Assembly (NCBI GenBank): GCA_033065855.1
Contig: JAVXUO010002276.1
Location: 1-64,000, forward strand
Direction of reading: 5' to 3'
Source: Escallonia rubra
Lineage: Eukaryota > Streptophyta > Magnoliopsida > Escalloniales > Escalloniaceae
Length of the DNA: 64,000 bases
The notes under the pieces were generated by a model that saw only the letters and a program-made list of their open reading frames with translations, did not search any database and was not told where the DNA came from. A program made the position numbers and the translations under genes. Shown piece by piece: positions 1-12,590 of this stretch (positions are counted from its first letter, which is position 1; the number at the start of each line of letters is the position of its first letter).

Positions 1-584
1 CGAGCCTCTTCACCTGCCATTTTGGACCACAGCTTCCTTCCTTCAAGTAATCGATACTTCTTACCTTACTCTTGCCTTTGTTAGATCAAGGTGCCCCCTC
101 TGTTACGTAATTTTTGTCCTTTATTCGGGGCTTCTGTGAATTTGTAGAATAGAGTTCTCAGATGTTTATTTGAGACGAGATTAGTGTTGTTTGACCAGGC
201 CAACTAGTTAAAACTACAACTAGCAAGTTCAATGTTTTGAGTGTTGAAATGTTTATTCCTTTTACGCCGTAGCAAGCAAATTTTAAATCCACAAAGAAGC
301 TTCTTTACTAAGGCTGCAACTTTGATCTAATCTGATTCGACCCCACTGTCCACTTTTGAAGCATCTGCTTCCAGGCTTAGCTCCTCCCTTGCCATTTGCT
401 TTATTATTTTCCTTTATGAGGTTTGCCCTTAGGCTTGCTCTTAGAAGAACTTGCTTCAACAATCTAAAATGCCACTCTTTGCACGTAAAATCACATATTT
501 GGATTTAGAAGATTGCAAAGATGCGGAGGGTCGATTTTTGTCTTGACTTCAGTGCACCTTTAATTCGATCCTCCGAAGTTCAAA
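1..584. other. non-coding stretch at window start
   Basis: No open frame, RNA gene or clear repeat terminus was recognised. If the protease-like gene downstream has further 5' exons, they lie here or before the window, because its first visible exon starts in phase 1 at an acceptor. Confidence 0.4.
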
Positions 585-830
585 ATGCCCGACATAGATA
601 AGTTTGACGGGACCACTGGCCCTAAGATCTGTATTCTTATGTACACTCGTGCGTTAGGCTTCCGTAGTGCTAACAAACGGCACTGTTTTTTTGATGGTTT
701 CATAGCCTTGAGGAATCTCGGACAAGGACATATCAAGATGTTATTCGTGAGTTTGTGGAGCAACACCAAGTGGAATTTCTTTACACTACCCGCTGTGACT
801 TGGAAACAAATAACGATTAACCCTAGATGA
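585..830 (+). mobile_element. Ty3/gypsy-like gag fragment (fossil)
   Basis: The translation opens with a stretch (MPDIDKFDGTTGPK, followed shortly by MYTRALG) that resembles the start of the conserved gag region of plant Ty3/gypsy elements. The remainder is weakly gag-like. No LTRs, protease or polymerase domains are seen next to it. It is a short, broken, old relic. The family call rests on pattern recall and is moderate. Confidence 0.4.
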
Positions 831-1084
831 CTTATACTAATATTACAACAAGCCACGGTGAACAAATTGAATGAAATGCATCTCAATAGCCTGTCAGCTA
901 ATTCGGCAACCTAAGAGCTTTTTGAAATGTAGCTCGGCGGAGTTCATCTAAGGCGCTTTTCATGGATACCAAAATTAGTTCTGCTATACTAGGGTTTTTA
1001 CCTTCATTTTGAGAAATTATGTCAACCTTCATGGCTGCTGACAACCTTTTTCTCCTGCAATCTGCCTTTTTCCGGAATTGGTAA

Positions 1085-1125
1085 AAAGTCAAAGGGGACA
1101 AAAATTATGAAATGGAGGGAGTATG
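1085..1125. mobile_element. Stowaway-like terminus
   Basis: The stretch ends in a GGAGGGAGTA-type motif preceded by a TTATGAAAT-like tract, the usual inner edge of Stowaway (Tc1/mariner) MITE ends. No opposing terminus was found, so the outer limit of the element is unknown. Confidence 0.35.
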
Positions 1126-1171
1126 AGAAGCCTCTAGGTTTTCTTATATAGCTTCTTTGTTTTGGTTATAG

Positions 1172-4100
1172 GTATTCATAATTGTTTGATAGTGCCTTTT
1201 ATTTTATATGGACCGCCTATTGCGATCTCCTCTGATTGTTTTCGGCTGATTGGATCAGAATGTGTCGTCCCAAGTTGTTATTTGCTTGCAACCAGAGGGT
1301 TCACAAACTCGCAGACCTATACGCTGCAATATGCTTATCCTAATCCAGGTTTGCCTGTTATTGATTTTTGATGCATCTAAGTCCTCCTAACCTTTGTTGT
1401 TAGTTGGTTAACCTTTTCCCTCTATCCCAATGTGGCAGGTGAATCACCTCAGGATCGTGGTTGTGAGGTTTACGTGATGGAACCTCAGAAGCCTATGATG
1501 TTTACTCGTACGCCCGAGATTAGGGAAGTTGCTCCTACGGTTTCTCCTACTGTTGTCAACGTATACTATCGTCAAGGTACGTCATCTTGTTCATTCTCGA
1601 GCTGGTGGGATGCTGGCAGACCGTAGAAATAGGTTACTTTTATAGTAATGGGCTGCGGTCACCATAGGTTGTTTTTTCCCAAATTGTCTACGCTGGGCTG
1701 TTAAATCACCTCATCCACAGAACCACATACCGTTCTTCCTGGGGCATCAAAGCTAGCAACTTGAACGTTTGCTTGAAGAATGAGGTAAGAGCCTTGTCAT
1801 GACATTTTGAAGGAGGAGCGCTGTTAACCAGAAATGAACAGGTTGGTTAAAACGTAGAGGAATGGATGGATCTTCTACTGTTGTAATGCGCGTTTAAATG
1901 TTTTTCAGCTCAAACGATCCCATAGCAAATGCCATGAGAGTTTTCCATATAAATTCAAGGGGCTGGACCAGTCAATTGCGTTCTTTCAGTATACCGAGCA
2001 TGAAAAGGCTACAGAAAAGAGGAGTGATATTCCATAAAAATCAAGGGGCTGGACCAATCATTTGTGGTTTTTCAGTAAATCAAGCATGAAAAGGCTGAAG
2101 AAGAGAGTAGAAGACACCTCCTGAAGTTTTGAGAACCTCCTTCTGTGACTGTCATGGACGTGGGCATGCTTTAGCTATTGCATCAACATTACCTGTATCG
2201 TTATCACGTCGTTATAATTTAGGAAAAAGTTCGCGCAGGAATAGTAAACTTCCATTACCTTTCTCCTTCCTTGCCCAGCAACATTAGGGTTACGTGGTTT
2301 AATAAAAAAGTCGAATTTGCAACTACATGCTTATGATTTGGACAAGATGACATTTACAATTATAATCATGCCTAAAACTTCCTGCACGTGTGAGCCCCCT
2401 ATTGCGCTGAACAAGAAATGAATGGGACAACTCGAGGTGCATAAAGCGTAGAACAAAATATAGTACATTCTGCACCATCACGAAGGGGACGAAAAGTAAA
2501 TTGGGAAATTTAAACTCAAGAACTTCCACAATCAGAGCTCTGGTACCGTGTCATCTGCTCTGAAAGTTTTAGCTGTTAGAGAACATGCCCAAAAATGTAA
2601 ATTGGGCAAGTCCCCCATTAGCATGAAACCAGAAGTGCACATACAGGGCAAAAACACATAAATCAACGCACACCAGGGTACAGACATAAAGATCGAAACA
2701 GTTTCCACAGCATGTTAAATTAATATTTTCCCTTGAAGCTGAGTTGATATTCTTTAACTTTCAACCACAATCATACAGTATGGTTCTACAGTCACTTACA
2801 CAAACGACCATAGGCGGGGAGTTCACCACGCCAAGCCCACAATAGTTTATTTCATTTATGGCTCCGGAGTTCTCTAGATGGACAGACTAAGTGGCCCCTG
2901 GTGCGATCTCTCTCTTCCTTGGGTGGGTAGTTGGACCCTCACGGTATAAGCGCACTCATTTTCTTTATCGACACTGCCAACCCTGTTCTATGTGTCGTTT
3001 GTGGAAGTGCTGTGACGGACTTTAGAAGGCAGTGGCGGTTGTTGCATTTTAGATTAGGGGCAGCTGTATCGTGATTTGGTCATGGGTGCTCTTGTGGTGA
3101 TAAAGCAGATATCAAGTTGCCTCTGCAGCTTCTTTTGTAGTGAAAACTGGACCCTTGATGGGTTTGGGTCATTTGACCATTTTTACTGCGAACTGTGTTT
3201 CCCATCGCTATAGTCGCCATTAAATGGCACTCGTATGCTTCGACATGGGTTGTTTCATGGCCTGTTGTAAAATTCTATATTCCTATTACTGTATCCGATC
3301 CTATGTTGTGAAATTTGCATGAGAAATGTCGATTCATATCTGAACTTGATAGCTTAGTCCTTGTTTCCATCCTCCCTCCCTCTCCCTCTCCCTCTCTCAC
3401 CCCCCACAACATGATTTTTTTTTTCTCTTTGATAGGGTGTACGGTTCTCAAGCAAGGTGCAGGTACAATAATAGATCCTAGCGGCATCATTGTGACTGTC
3501 GCTCATCTCATGCCTTCTCAGGAAGCGACTGAAGATCTGAAGAAGATAGAGGTGCAGAATCAAACATGACTATTTGTTTTCCTTATGTACGTATATTACG
3601 GAGTTGGATCCCGTTCCTATTTGTATGGTTCCCCCTTCCCCCCGCCCCCTCCTATCAGAGTAAACTTTAAAAAATTTGATTCTTTATGCACGTCTGGTGA
3701 TTGATAGACAAGAAATTAGGCACATAATTCCTTTTCTTTCCCTGGGCTAGGTTGGAATCTGCTTGTCACTTATATTTTCTTGACCAATTATCATGAAACA
3801 TATCATTTTGCAACTTACTGCTGCCAAAACATGGAAGCAGAGAGCTTGAAATTAAAGGGAAGCTAGATGTCCAGCTGTGTTAAGTGCATGGCTGATAGTT
3901 TCTTATGGAATTTAGAGGTCTTGTACCTTAACGTACAGTAGTGAGGAAGTCTAGAAAGCATGTATGTCTGGAGAAAATGTTTCGTTTGACACGAGGAGAC
4001 TTGTATCACTCTACGAATCTCCGAGAAGCAAAGAAATCAGTGACGAAGCTAAAAATAACGGAATTGATTGTAGTTGTAGAATAGTATTATAGGAGGGCGT

Positions 4101-7100
4101 TGTGAGTGTGTTGTATGTGTGCACGTATGACTAGATGAGTTTTTCTTCATACAATTTCTACATATCGACAAGAATTTACTAAAGCTTGGGGACAGAAGAG
4201 GCGATGAACATGCTACAAGCTTGCTAAGTTAAGGACAAGGAAAAGCAAAGACTTGAGCAGAGGGTTCAACCAAGAGATTTTCTTCCTGTTTATAATTTGT
4301 ATAGAGAATCTGCTTCCCTCCAGAAAGACTAAGTTGCCCTCTGTCTCAACGAGGTATCGCATGCCTTTTCGCCTCCCCTGATCTGCTCATTCATTCTCCC
4401 TATTCACCTTTGAAATTGTATCTTGCTCAAGGGGGTGGGGAAGGCGGAGTTTCTCCACATCTGAGACGCTTCTATTTGCACAAGGGTATGGGGGTGGATT
4501 TTCTCTCAATCCGAGCTGCCCCCTCCATCCTTGGCGGATGCATCCTTCTGCCCCTCATTTTTTACATAGTTGATTAAAGTTGAGGTCAACTCTGGGTCGC
4601 TGATGCAATAGCAGGTGGGTCTCTATTCGATTGAGTGGAATCATTGCTCAATTTGGGTGGTTGCGATTGTCAATGAGGTACAAAGTCAAGCATGATAGCA
4701 GTTTGCAAATTTCTTGTTGGCTTTTAATGAAGCTGCACAAGTTGTGTTAGATAAGTTGTCTGGTTAAAGTTTGTGAGATGGAAGATCTGCGACGACTTCT
4801 ATGGTAGCCTGGCACCAGATCTGGTGGAGGTGAGGTTTGCACTTGCAGGGGTTTTACGATGGTTTTATATGGTTGTCTCGTAAAAGAAGGCTCATTAGAT
4901 TCATGCTGTGGTCACGTGGTAGTAGTTCTGAAGGCCACATGGCTGCATCAGATTATACAGGTGTGCATTAAGATGTCTCTAGTCATTTTGCTGGATAATG
5001 TATCAAATGAGTTTCTTTTTGGGAGCACTTTGAGCCTATAGTACCATCTAGCTTCATGTTTTGTTCCAAATTCGTTGATGACATAGGTTTGTGAAGAAAT
5101 GTGAGTAGCATTAGCACCGCAATGTAGTGGATTTTAGTAATTGTTGCCGTGTCATTCTATGCATTTTTTTGGTGGTCAATGGTCATCTGCGTGTAAAAGC
5201 CCATGACGTTTTGTAGGTTTCTGTAACCCTTGAATCAAGTTGTAAAGATATCAATCTAGAGGGTACTGTGCTGCATGCTGATCCTGTCAATGACGTTGCC
5301 ATTTTAAAGATAAAACCTTCAACTTCACTACAAGCAGCAACACTAGGAAAGTCCCGGGAGCTTTGTTTGGGTGATGTTGTGTTTTCTGCTGGACTCTATA
5401 ATCGATGTTACAATGATGGGCTTCCTCGGTTCAAGGTAGAAGAAGGTCGTTACATTGGGTAAGTATGCTTAAATTGTTTTTACTTGGTGCTAATTTTATA
5501 CTTGAGCAAGGAAAAAAATTTCCTTTTGCGTTTTCTTCCGAAATTGAATGTTATTATTGCTGCAAAATGATTTCCTACCCCATGCCTCAGTTGATACCTT
5601 TCTCATCATTTCTCCCTGTTTTCTCTAACTGTAGTGACCAAGGAGGAATGCTTGGCAAGCTATTGCGTGTGACTTGCTCAATTATAGAGGTACCCTAGTC
5701 CCCTTATTGCTCCAGGAGAAGGAAATTTTTTCTTTCTTTTGTAAGAAAATGCTTTACTGGGCAAATTTAAATGTCACGGTGGCGAGTGGGTCCAAACTTC
5801 GAGCGGGTAAATCAGTTCTCTTATCTTTTCTCGAACTATGGTTTTCTAAACAAGGCTCTAGGCTCCATTACCGCACGATATCTTGCCAACTGGCACGATA
5901 AAATCATATCATCATTTAAGAATATTATTTGGCACACATTCCTACGAGTAGATTTCACTGTCGATTGGTCTAGTTGGTACTCCTTATAATGTGCTTGCGG
6001 TGTGCAAGAATTGAGAAGAGTCTTGACAAGCGTTTTTGGCGTGCTCGTAGTGAAAATTATTTATTTGGTTAAATCATCATTGTAATAATGAAAGAAAAAC
6101 CCTTTGGAAAGCTCTCTAAAAATATTACTGATATTTCATGGCAACAAGGTGAAATTGATACCTGACTTCTTAACACTGCACCGTGCCCGTTTCAGTAGAA
6201 GTAGAGTTAAATACACTTCAGTACCTTGAAACACCAAAAAATCTCACTTCAGTACCTCATAGTTCGATTTTAATTTAGAAGGGTGTGAAGCTTTATTTAG
6301 TCTACTAAGTAGTAGCTTGTTAGACTTTCCGTCCAGAACTGTTAACAAAATGAAGCATGTACTGGTCACATGCATCTATGAGGCATGTGACAAAGACATG
6401 CCTTATTTTGTTAGTAATGAGAATAGATAAAAAGCCATCGTTGACCAAATAGTATCCATAACACCAGCAGGTCCAACACCCGACCACCACTACAGAGAAT
6501 GCACGCCGCCATCACTGCCCCCACCGCCAGATTTACCCCACTGCATTTTTTCTCGCTGTAGACTCCATCACCATTACCACTATCGCAGCACACACTAGAT
6601 CTAACTACACCAAGCAGATGAAACCCTATGATAGTTTCCTCATTCTCCCGCCACCGGTATCACGGCTCTGCCGAACAACATCATCAATATCAATCCCCAC
6701 CAGCAAACAGAAGGCACAAGCACATCAATACCTAGCCTATTTTGCGACCCCAGCCGTGAACGTCCTGGCAAACCACAAAAGATTGATCAAGCATTGTGAT
6801 TATTTGGATGCTTACAATAGATTATTCAGCTTCGCCTTGAAACGGGAAATGGTGGTAAAATGGTGATAAGATCGTTCTCCAAAACTCTGGATTTTGCACG
6901 GGAAACTTCCATTTCCCGAGATAAATTCCTCAATTCCATCGAATCCCTCTGAATATCTGATGACTACTTCGTTTGCATGTAATTGATTGGTGCTTTTGTG
7001 GAAGCTTGCCGGGTGAACGAGGTTGATAACGCCGCGGTGGGATGGGGACGGGAATGAAGATCAACGAAGAAGAAGGAATAAAGAATGAGAAACAGGAAAA

Positions 7101-10064
7101 GTAAAAAGTCTATTTTGGCTCAGATTAATTCATTTTTTTACTAACCGAATTTGTTTAGTTGTTTGAAAAGAAAGTTTCAGACCCTTGTCAATTTAAATTA
7201 AACAATGAAGAACTAAACTGAGACCCTTGTGTGTAAGTTTTCAACCATTTAACTCATAGAAAACGTCCAGATCTTAGTGATCTCAAAATTTGCACACCCA
7301 TACATACTCCCACTCCATCGCTGAGGCACCTGCATTTGCAATCTAGGGTGACGTAAAATGAGATTTGTGAAATTGGGAGCCAAATAAGTGTTATAAGCAA
7401 AATGTGGTGTTATTTTTGTAGAAATTTTGGAAGACAGTAAGGAACCAGGTTCATGGCCCCACCACAGCGTACAGTTTCCTCCTAGGTAGCATGGACACCT
7501 CTCCTAGGTGGAGGTATGGTGTCCTAAACGGACGGACACCCCGACACCCTCCGGACACCGGCCGACACGTGTCGGACACGGCTAATCAGTGTCGTTTTTT
7601 TTTTTTGGAATTCCCCGACACCGTGTCGGACACTTCAACGACGATTGTCGGACACGGCATGCAGCAGTGTCGGACCGTTTGGGGCCAATTTCAGATGTTT
7701 TGAACTATTACCGTCTTCTTCTCCCTCACCTCATGGCTGTTGTCTGCCGACCACATCAAGGCGGTCGTCGGTGTTGTTGGTGTTGCCGGAGCTGTCGCTG
7801 GAGATCTGAAGCCGAAGCCAACGAATCTGACGGCTACAGTCGCTGAAAGAAGAGAAGCCAGCTGCTGCAGCAATTGCCGTCGCCGTCTCCGTCGCCAGAC
7901 GTCTCGCCGTCGTCGCCGGAGGTCCTCCGCCATCGTTGCTGGCCCACAGGTCTCATCTCGACTCCTTTCCCTCACTCCCTCTCGTTTCTTTCATGTTCTT
8001 TTTTCTTTTCTCCCTTTGTCCTCTCGTTTCTTTCCTTTTCTTTTTTCTTTTCTCCCTTTGTCCTCTCGTTTCTTCTTTTCTTTTTTCTCCCTTTGTCGTT
8101 ACATTTCTAGTACATTGGACTAAATAAATATTGACCAAATAAATTATAACTTTTGTTTTGATAGTTTTTCATTATTGTTTGTTATTTTAGATTGTGGAAT
8201 ATATTTCATATTTATTTTATATATATATATATATATATAATAAAAAATACATTAAAAAATAGTGGTGTCCTGCGGTGTCCAAAATCTGATTTTTTGGAAA
8301 TTGCGGTGTCGGTGACACCGACACCGTGTCCGTGCTACCTAGGTTTCCTCAAAACAGGTTGCCAAGTAGGTACCTCTAGCTAATGGGCAGGGTCTTATTT
8401 GGCCAATCACCAATTCTCCCACATTAGATGTGTTTATCGCAGTATCTCCTCCTTATGCCTCGGCGTCCCCGCTGTAGCGCACAATCTTCTATAGTTACTC
8501 ATAGCCATAATCCTTGTCTATAAGCCATTGTTGGATAATGCTGGCAAAGCCGATTGAACAACCTAATCCTAGTCTGCTCCCAACCTCTGGCAATCCTACC
8601 ATAAGGCCCGATCCAACTTTCGAGAGTCGGCTCTAACATCATCTATAGCAAACCAGTTCCATGGCCCCACCATAGGGCAATACCTCCCTCAAAAGGGCTG
8701 CGAGTAGGTACTGAAGAGTTTGTCGTACAAAGCCAATCACAAATTCTCCCACATCCGTTGTGGGATTTTACAAGACGGGAATTCTAAAAGAGCCTCAATG
8801 CCAGACGATCGACAAGTCATTATTACGACACAATCACTATTGAAAGTTTTTGAGAAATAACTCTGAACTCCTAAGCTGCAGACCTATGTTGTTAAATGAT
8901 TCAATTTTTTGTCTTCTTTATGGCGGTAAGGAACAAGTGGATAACGTAGGTGTGGGATTCGTTTTCCCCAATGCTTGTGGTAAATGATCTAGTGCTACGT
9001 GTATCGTGATTTGTGAATTAGGTATCATAAAGTTGAACATTTTTTTTCTCGTGAATTGAAAAAAGAGTGTCTTATCCCCACTTGCAATATCAGGTTATTT
9101 GGGTTTCTTATTCAAAAATTAACTGTATACATTCCTCCATTTTCCCTTGTTCTGTTTACTTGGCCAGATTTTTGAGCTCATTACCTCGTATTGCTTAAGC
9201 CGTTTATTCTTCGAACTTCACCTGCAAGCTGGTTGAATGATGACCTTTTGTCCTTTCCTGACATTCAAATATTTTCTTGGCCTGCTCTTGTAATGACATT
9301 GCATTGCTATGACTTTCCTCAGCTTCATTTCCTTGTAGCAATCGGTTTGTCTAGCTCAAACCAATGTGATCACTGCCTGCCGAGTCTTCTTCCTCACCCT
9401 TGTCTTGAGGGGCCACATTCAGACCTATAGAGTTAGCACAAATAGAACATACCATCCAGCATTTTGGCCAATATTATGGGGTTGTACAACATGCGATAAG
9501 ACTTTGTATCTTAATAGCAACTGCAAAGAACTTGCAGATTATTCGTATGCCAAGCAAGTGATTAAAATGTAAAGCATCTTTACCAAAATTAATTAAACAT
9601 TTGAAACACGCTTTGTCGTAAAAAAATTGGAAAAAGTACAATGAAGGTTTCAGTGTGCTCGCCTTGACAATAACAGCAAAATATTTGTGCATGACAACTA
9701 TTCCAGGGGTACAAAGGGGATTCGCTTTCTTTTTTACTTCTTTTTAGTTTTTAGTTTTTATGGTGTTTGTATGCGCTATAAATGTTTTTAACAATTATGT
9801 TCTATATCACAGGGAGATGAGGGTGGACCCCTTTTTAATCGTAAGAAAGAATTTGTTGGAATCATGTCTGGGAAAGAATCATCTTCTAGCTGTGGTGCTA
9901 TTCCGAGTGACGTCGTTTTGGAAGTTCTGAAAGACTTTATGAAACAGGAGTATGTCTCACGTTTCCAATTTCTTGAACAAATATTTGTCATTGCAGTTCT
10001 AGTTCGCTCTGATTGTGTTGATCTGCAATTCGACTTAAAAGGAAAAGAAGTCCAGAAAATTTAG
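1172..10064 (+). CDS. DegP/HtrA-like serine protease homologue, catalytic Ser replaced
   Basis: Six exons join in phase: 1172-1348, 1439-1576, 3436-3551, 5217-5458, 5635-5689 and 9813-10064, giving 325 codons plus a TAG. The first is phase 1, so an upstream exon is missing from view. The trypsin-like fold is shown by PTVVNVYYRQG, then GAGTIIDPSGIIVTVAHL with the His, then GTVLHADPVNDVAILKIK with the Asp. The serine motif reads GDEGGPLFN, so Glu stands where family members have Ser in G-N/D-S-G-G-P-L. A second GDQGG lies just before it. The residues before PTVV are not recognised. It is nearest to the plant Do-like (DEG) proteases. No PDZ domain is visible. A separate exon-like segment (10519-10572) could replace the 3' end. 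The peptide is probably not a working protease. It may be a pseudoprotease gene or a decaying copy. No promoter was identified. Confidence 0.7.
1577..3435 (+). other. intron 2 of the DegP-like gene
   Basis: The intron opens with a strong GTACGT donor and ends in a pyrimidine-rich acceptor next to a CT-rich run (about 3360-3430). It has no coding signal of its own. It holds an 87-bp tandem duplication, listed separately. Confidence 0.6.
1943..2110. repeat. 87-bp tandem duplication
   Basis: Two diverged copies begin with TTCCATA at 1943 and 2030. Each contains a CAAGGGGCTGGACCA core and a later GCATGAAAAGGCT. It lies in an intron and has no assigned function. Confidence 0.75.
3552..5216 (+). 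other. intron 3 of the DegP-like gene
   Basis: The donor is GTGCAG, weaker than its neighbours. The acceptor is TTTTGTAG. Joining the flanking exons gives the uninterrupted reading KKIE-VSVTLESS, a usual DegP beta-strand order. Nothing recognisable lies inside. Confidence 0.55.
6204..7241. mobile_element. candidate TIR DNA element in intron 5
   Basis: The left edge (AGTTAAATACACTTCAGTACC) resembles the reverse complement of the right edge near 7215-7241 (GTGTGTAAGTTTTCAACC). Terminal tracts of the form 'cactt-agtacct' are common in a class of plant non-autonomous elements. The interior has CCACCGCCA-rich gene-like sequence. The match is imperfect and no target duplication was found. Confidence 0.35.
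7275..7375. repeat. dispersed repeat, copy 1
   Basis: The sequence around GCACACCCATAC, GAGGCA and TGCAATC followed by ATGAGAT recurs at 15705-15815 with the same order and spacing. It may be a shared edge of two related elements. Confidence 0.5.
7482..8342. mobile_element. non-autonomous TIR transposon, 8-bp TSD
   Basis: It begins CTAGGTAGCATGGACAC and ends with the reverse complement of CTAGGTAGCACGGACAC. It is flanked by a perfect 8-bp direct repeat, GTTTCCTC, at 7474-7481 and 8343-8350, the size made by hAT elements. Subterminal GTGTCGG/GGACACC repeats are dense. The interior carries a GC-rich gene-like tract with an Arg-rich frame and a CT-rich tandem repeat. No transposase is present. 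It sits inside an LTR of the older TRIM. Confidence 0.8.
7981..8105. repeat. CT-rich tandem repeat
   Basis: About two and a half copies of a roughly 48-bp unit containing CTCTCGTTTCTTTC and TTTTCTCCCTTTGTC. It is part of the interior of the enclosing transposon. Confidence 0.7.
8773..9812 (+). other. remainder of intron 5 of the DegP-like gene
   Basis: No coding or repeat signal was recognised. It ends in a TATATCACAG acceptor before the exon encoding the serine-motif region. Confidence 0.5.
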
Positions 10065-10226
10065 AATCATCTTAATAATCCTCAAGAGTTTCATACATCC
10101 AATTTGAGTAATTAAGGTCATTGCACGTGTTCCAAATAATTGGACGTGATTAAATTCTTCTATGCATTTTGTAAACTTTTTATGTGGAGTCAAAATAGTT
10201 TAGACACGTAAGCATCATTATGATGG

Positions 10227-10269
<43 letters not shown>

Positions 10270-10270
10270 C
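10227..10270. repeat. (TC)n(TA)n microsatellite
   Basis: A run of TC dinucleotides passes directly into TA dinucleotides, followed by further short CT runs. Confidence 0.9.
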
Positions 10271-10518
10271 TATCTTTCTCTCTGTCTCCCCGCATATGAT
10301 GTGGGAGATGATTGCTTGGTTGTATAACTTCATATCTAGATCTTACAAACTGCTAGCATGTGTAGTGCAACTTAATGAAATGAAAAAGGTAACATGTAGT
10401 GGATGCTTGTTCGGAAGGCAGCATTCTTTTTGATCTGTGATGACTCATGATGGCTGATTTCCTAGTGTTCTTTTCCGCTAGTCCTAAAAATGGTGTAATT
10501 AATTGTTCTGTGGTTTAG

Positions 10519-10572
10519 GGGTGTCAGAGCCAGAACTGGTCAAATTCAAGATCGCAGGGAAACGTTGAGGAG
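10519..10572 (+). other. possible alternative 3' exon of the DegP-like gene
   Basis: Eighteen open codons (GCQSQNWSNSRSQGNVEE) lie between a GGTTTAG acceptor and a GAG-GTAAAA donor. Joining it requires a weak donor inside the 9813 exon (TAT-GTCTCA). Skipping the following 1.7 kb to GCAG-GTTTAA at 12308 would add Val and a stop. Use of this exon is unproven. Confidence 0.3.
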
Positions 10573-12590
10573 GTAAAATTTTTGGAGCTGTTATTTCAAA
10601 CATGGTCAAGTATTCAAGAATCTTGATTTCATTTAGGGTATTTAGCTTTCAAAAGCTGTTGAAGTCCTGTCATTTCTTACATGTCTACGATTTCTTGCTT
10701 GAACACGTCATAATTTGGGATGCAATCTTATCATGTAGATGGGGTTTTGGTATGCTGTGGTTAGTGGAACAAGTAGGATGTATTAAGTAGCTTGACAGAT
10801 AAACACAGATGCATGTTTCTCAGACTCAACTCTGTTACTGCATCTCAGAATTTTGATTGTTAGGTTGAATTTTAAATCTTTGTTAAAAATCGCTTCATGA
10901 AAATAAAAAATCATGATAGCCGCTGCGGGAGTTCTGGCGGAACGACTGCAACAGCGTTGAAGGGAGTTGAGATGTATTGCCTAGACCGTACCGACACCCG
11001 GCTGCCTTGTCACCACCCAACACGCCTAGTCCACCGAGCCCTCGGCCTAGTCTTGCGCCAGTTAAACCTTTACGCTTGAATTTTCCCTCTGTGTGTATGA
11101 TTCTATTCTTGCAAGTCTGAGCATAGTAACAATTTCCAGACGTGGTCTCTTTGTTGGATGGAAGTTGGTCAGCCGATTTAAAATCCATCAATAGTGGATA
11201 CCGCACAAGGAGTAAAATGGAGGATTGATGATTATATTTGCAGATTTGGGTAGTGTTTACAATGGGTGTAGGAGGGTGGTGGTGTTGTTAGAGAAAAGCA
11301 TTGTTGTAATTTGTGGAGAGACGAGGGGGGAGGGATTCGAAAATAAACAATGTTTGGTGCTTGATTTAGAAAACTAAACAGCTATTTTGTTACAATCCAA
11401 AAGGGAGCTGCTACCACATATTTTGCGACGGAGGGAGTATACATTTACCTTTTTACAAACAATTTTTTAACATGTCTTCATGGCGCTGCTTCCTGTTGGA
11501 TCAAATGAAGCAACAGTCTAACAGTATTGTCTCTGCCATTACATAAACTACTTGGCAGGTCTGAACCTAAGGTTGGGCAGTCTATATTAGTAATCTATGC
11601 TGTCGCAAGCTATCAGGAGTTACTTGTTTACAAAATTCTTGTGCTGGTATCATCAATAGCTTAAATATGCTATTGGATGATTCCCTATCATCAAGACCTA
11701 TTAAATTAATTTTTGATGAACATGACTTCTCCACCTATGTTGCAAGCTGTGCCATATACCTGCAACCTGCTGAGTGTGCATTTCTTCCGTAAATGGAAGA
11801 TGCTGTAAATCCTTATTTTAATGCTATTCTTGTATCTGATCATTACCTTTTTAGGGACAACAACCATGTCTTTAGTTTCTGCTGGTTCATCATAATTCTT
11901 AACGTATTTGTTCTTGCTGTCATGTCTGTTGGCGTCGTTGACTACTACCATAATTGCTATGGCATGCTGCCCTATATTGTTTGAGCATGTTCTTGGCTAA
12001 CTTTGAAAAGAACCATGTGTGAAATGTAAAAGAGTTTTTATTTTCCTAGAGAAAAAGTAACTCCCACTGTTGGTACAAATTGAGATTAACTTAAGTTCTG
12101 TTCATTATAGAATATGTTACTTGTTCTACATCAACAATATCCTCGACATACGCAAAAGTATGAAGTGATGTTATTTTGATATTGATCTTCTTTAGTAAAT
12201 GTAGTTGTTGCACTTGCTACTTTCCACCATGAATTTTATTGAAGTGGTAGGCTGGTAGCTGCTAGTTGTGATCGTTCACGTTATAATTCCTCTTTCTGGA
12301 ATTGCAGGTTTAACTGAAAGGTGTAAAGATCTTTAGCATTGCTAAGTTCCGCGATGCATTAGCGTCTGCTTCAGGGAGTTTTGAAATGTAATTATTGTAG
12401 ACTCTTCCCTTTTGAGTGTTAGGGAAACCTGGGAAGTGGCACCAAAACTAGTTATAACTAGAATGTTTGACTTGGGAAATGCAGATGTTCCCCTTTCTTT
12501 TTCTTATTTGTCATGACAAAGGGTATCGTGTTCCCTTTAGTTTCCTTCTATTTTTTTCCCAGGGGCTGCATGAATGAATGCAAGGCACAC
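10573..12590. other. stretch without recognised genes
   Basis: It contains a Stowaway-like end and otherwise only short shadow frames. Confidence 0.4.
11405..11441. mobile_element. Stowaway-like terminus
   Basis: CACATATTTTGCGACGGAGG followed by GAGTA is the typical right end of a Stowaway MITE. The matching left end was not found. Confidence 0.5.

Larger units (their letters stand above)
7436..8771 (-). mobile_element. old TRIM retroelement with nested DNA transposon (fossil)
   Basis: This is a diverged relative of the TRIM at 16.5-17.4 kb. The left LTR spans about 7436-8441 once the nested transposon is included. The internal part is about 8442-8643 and the right LTR about 8644-8772. The order of shared blocks (GGCCCCACCA, GCCAAGTAGGTAC-like, CAATCACAAATTCTCCCACA) matches the younger copy. 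A degenerate primer-binding-like stretch follows AGAGTCGGCTCT. It has no coding capacity, as is normal for TRIMs. It is clearly older than the 16.5-kb copy. Confidence 0.7.

Noticed and set aside
1439-1576. Retroelement polyprotein fragment
   Set aside because: At first it looked like a continuation of the gag-like relic, but the exon joins in phase to the DegP-like core (PTVVNVYYRQ-GCTVLKQGAG), so it belongs to the host gene.
7740-8123. 127-residue Arg/Ser/Phe-rich frame
   Set aside because: It spans a GC-rich core and a CT tandem repeat inside a TIR transposon. The composition is repeat-driven.
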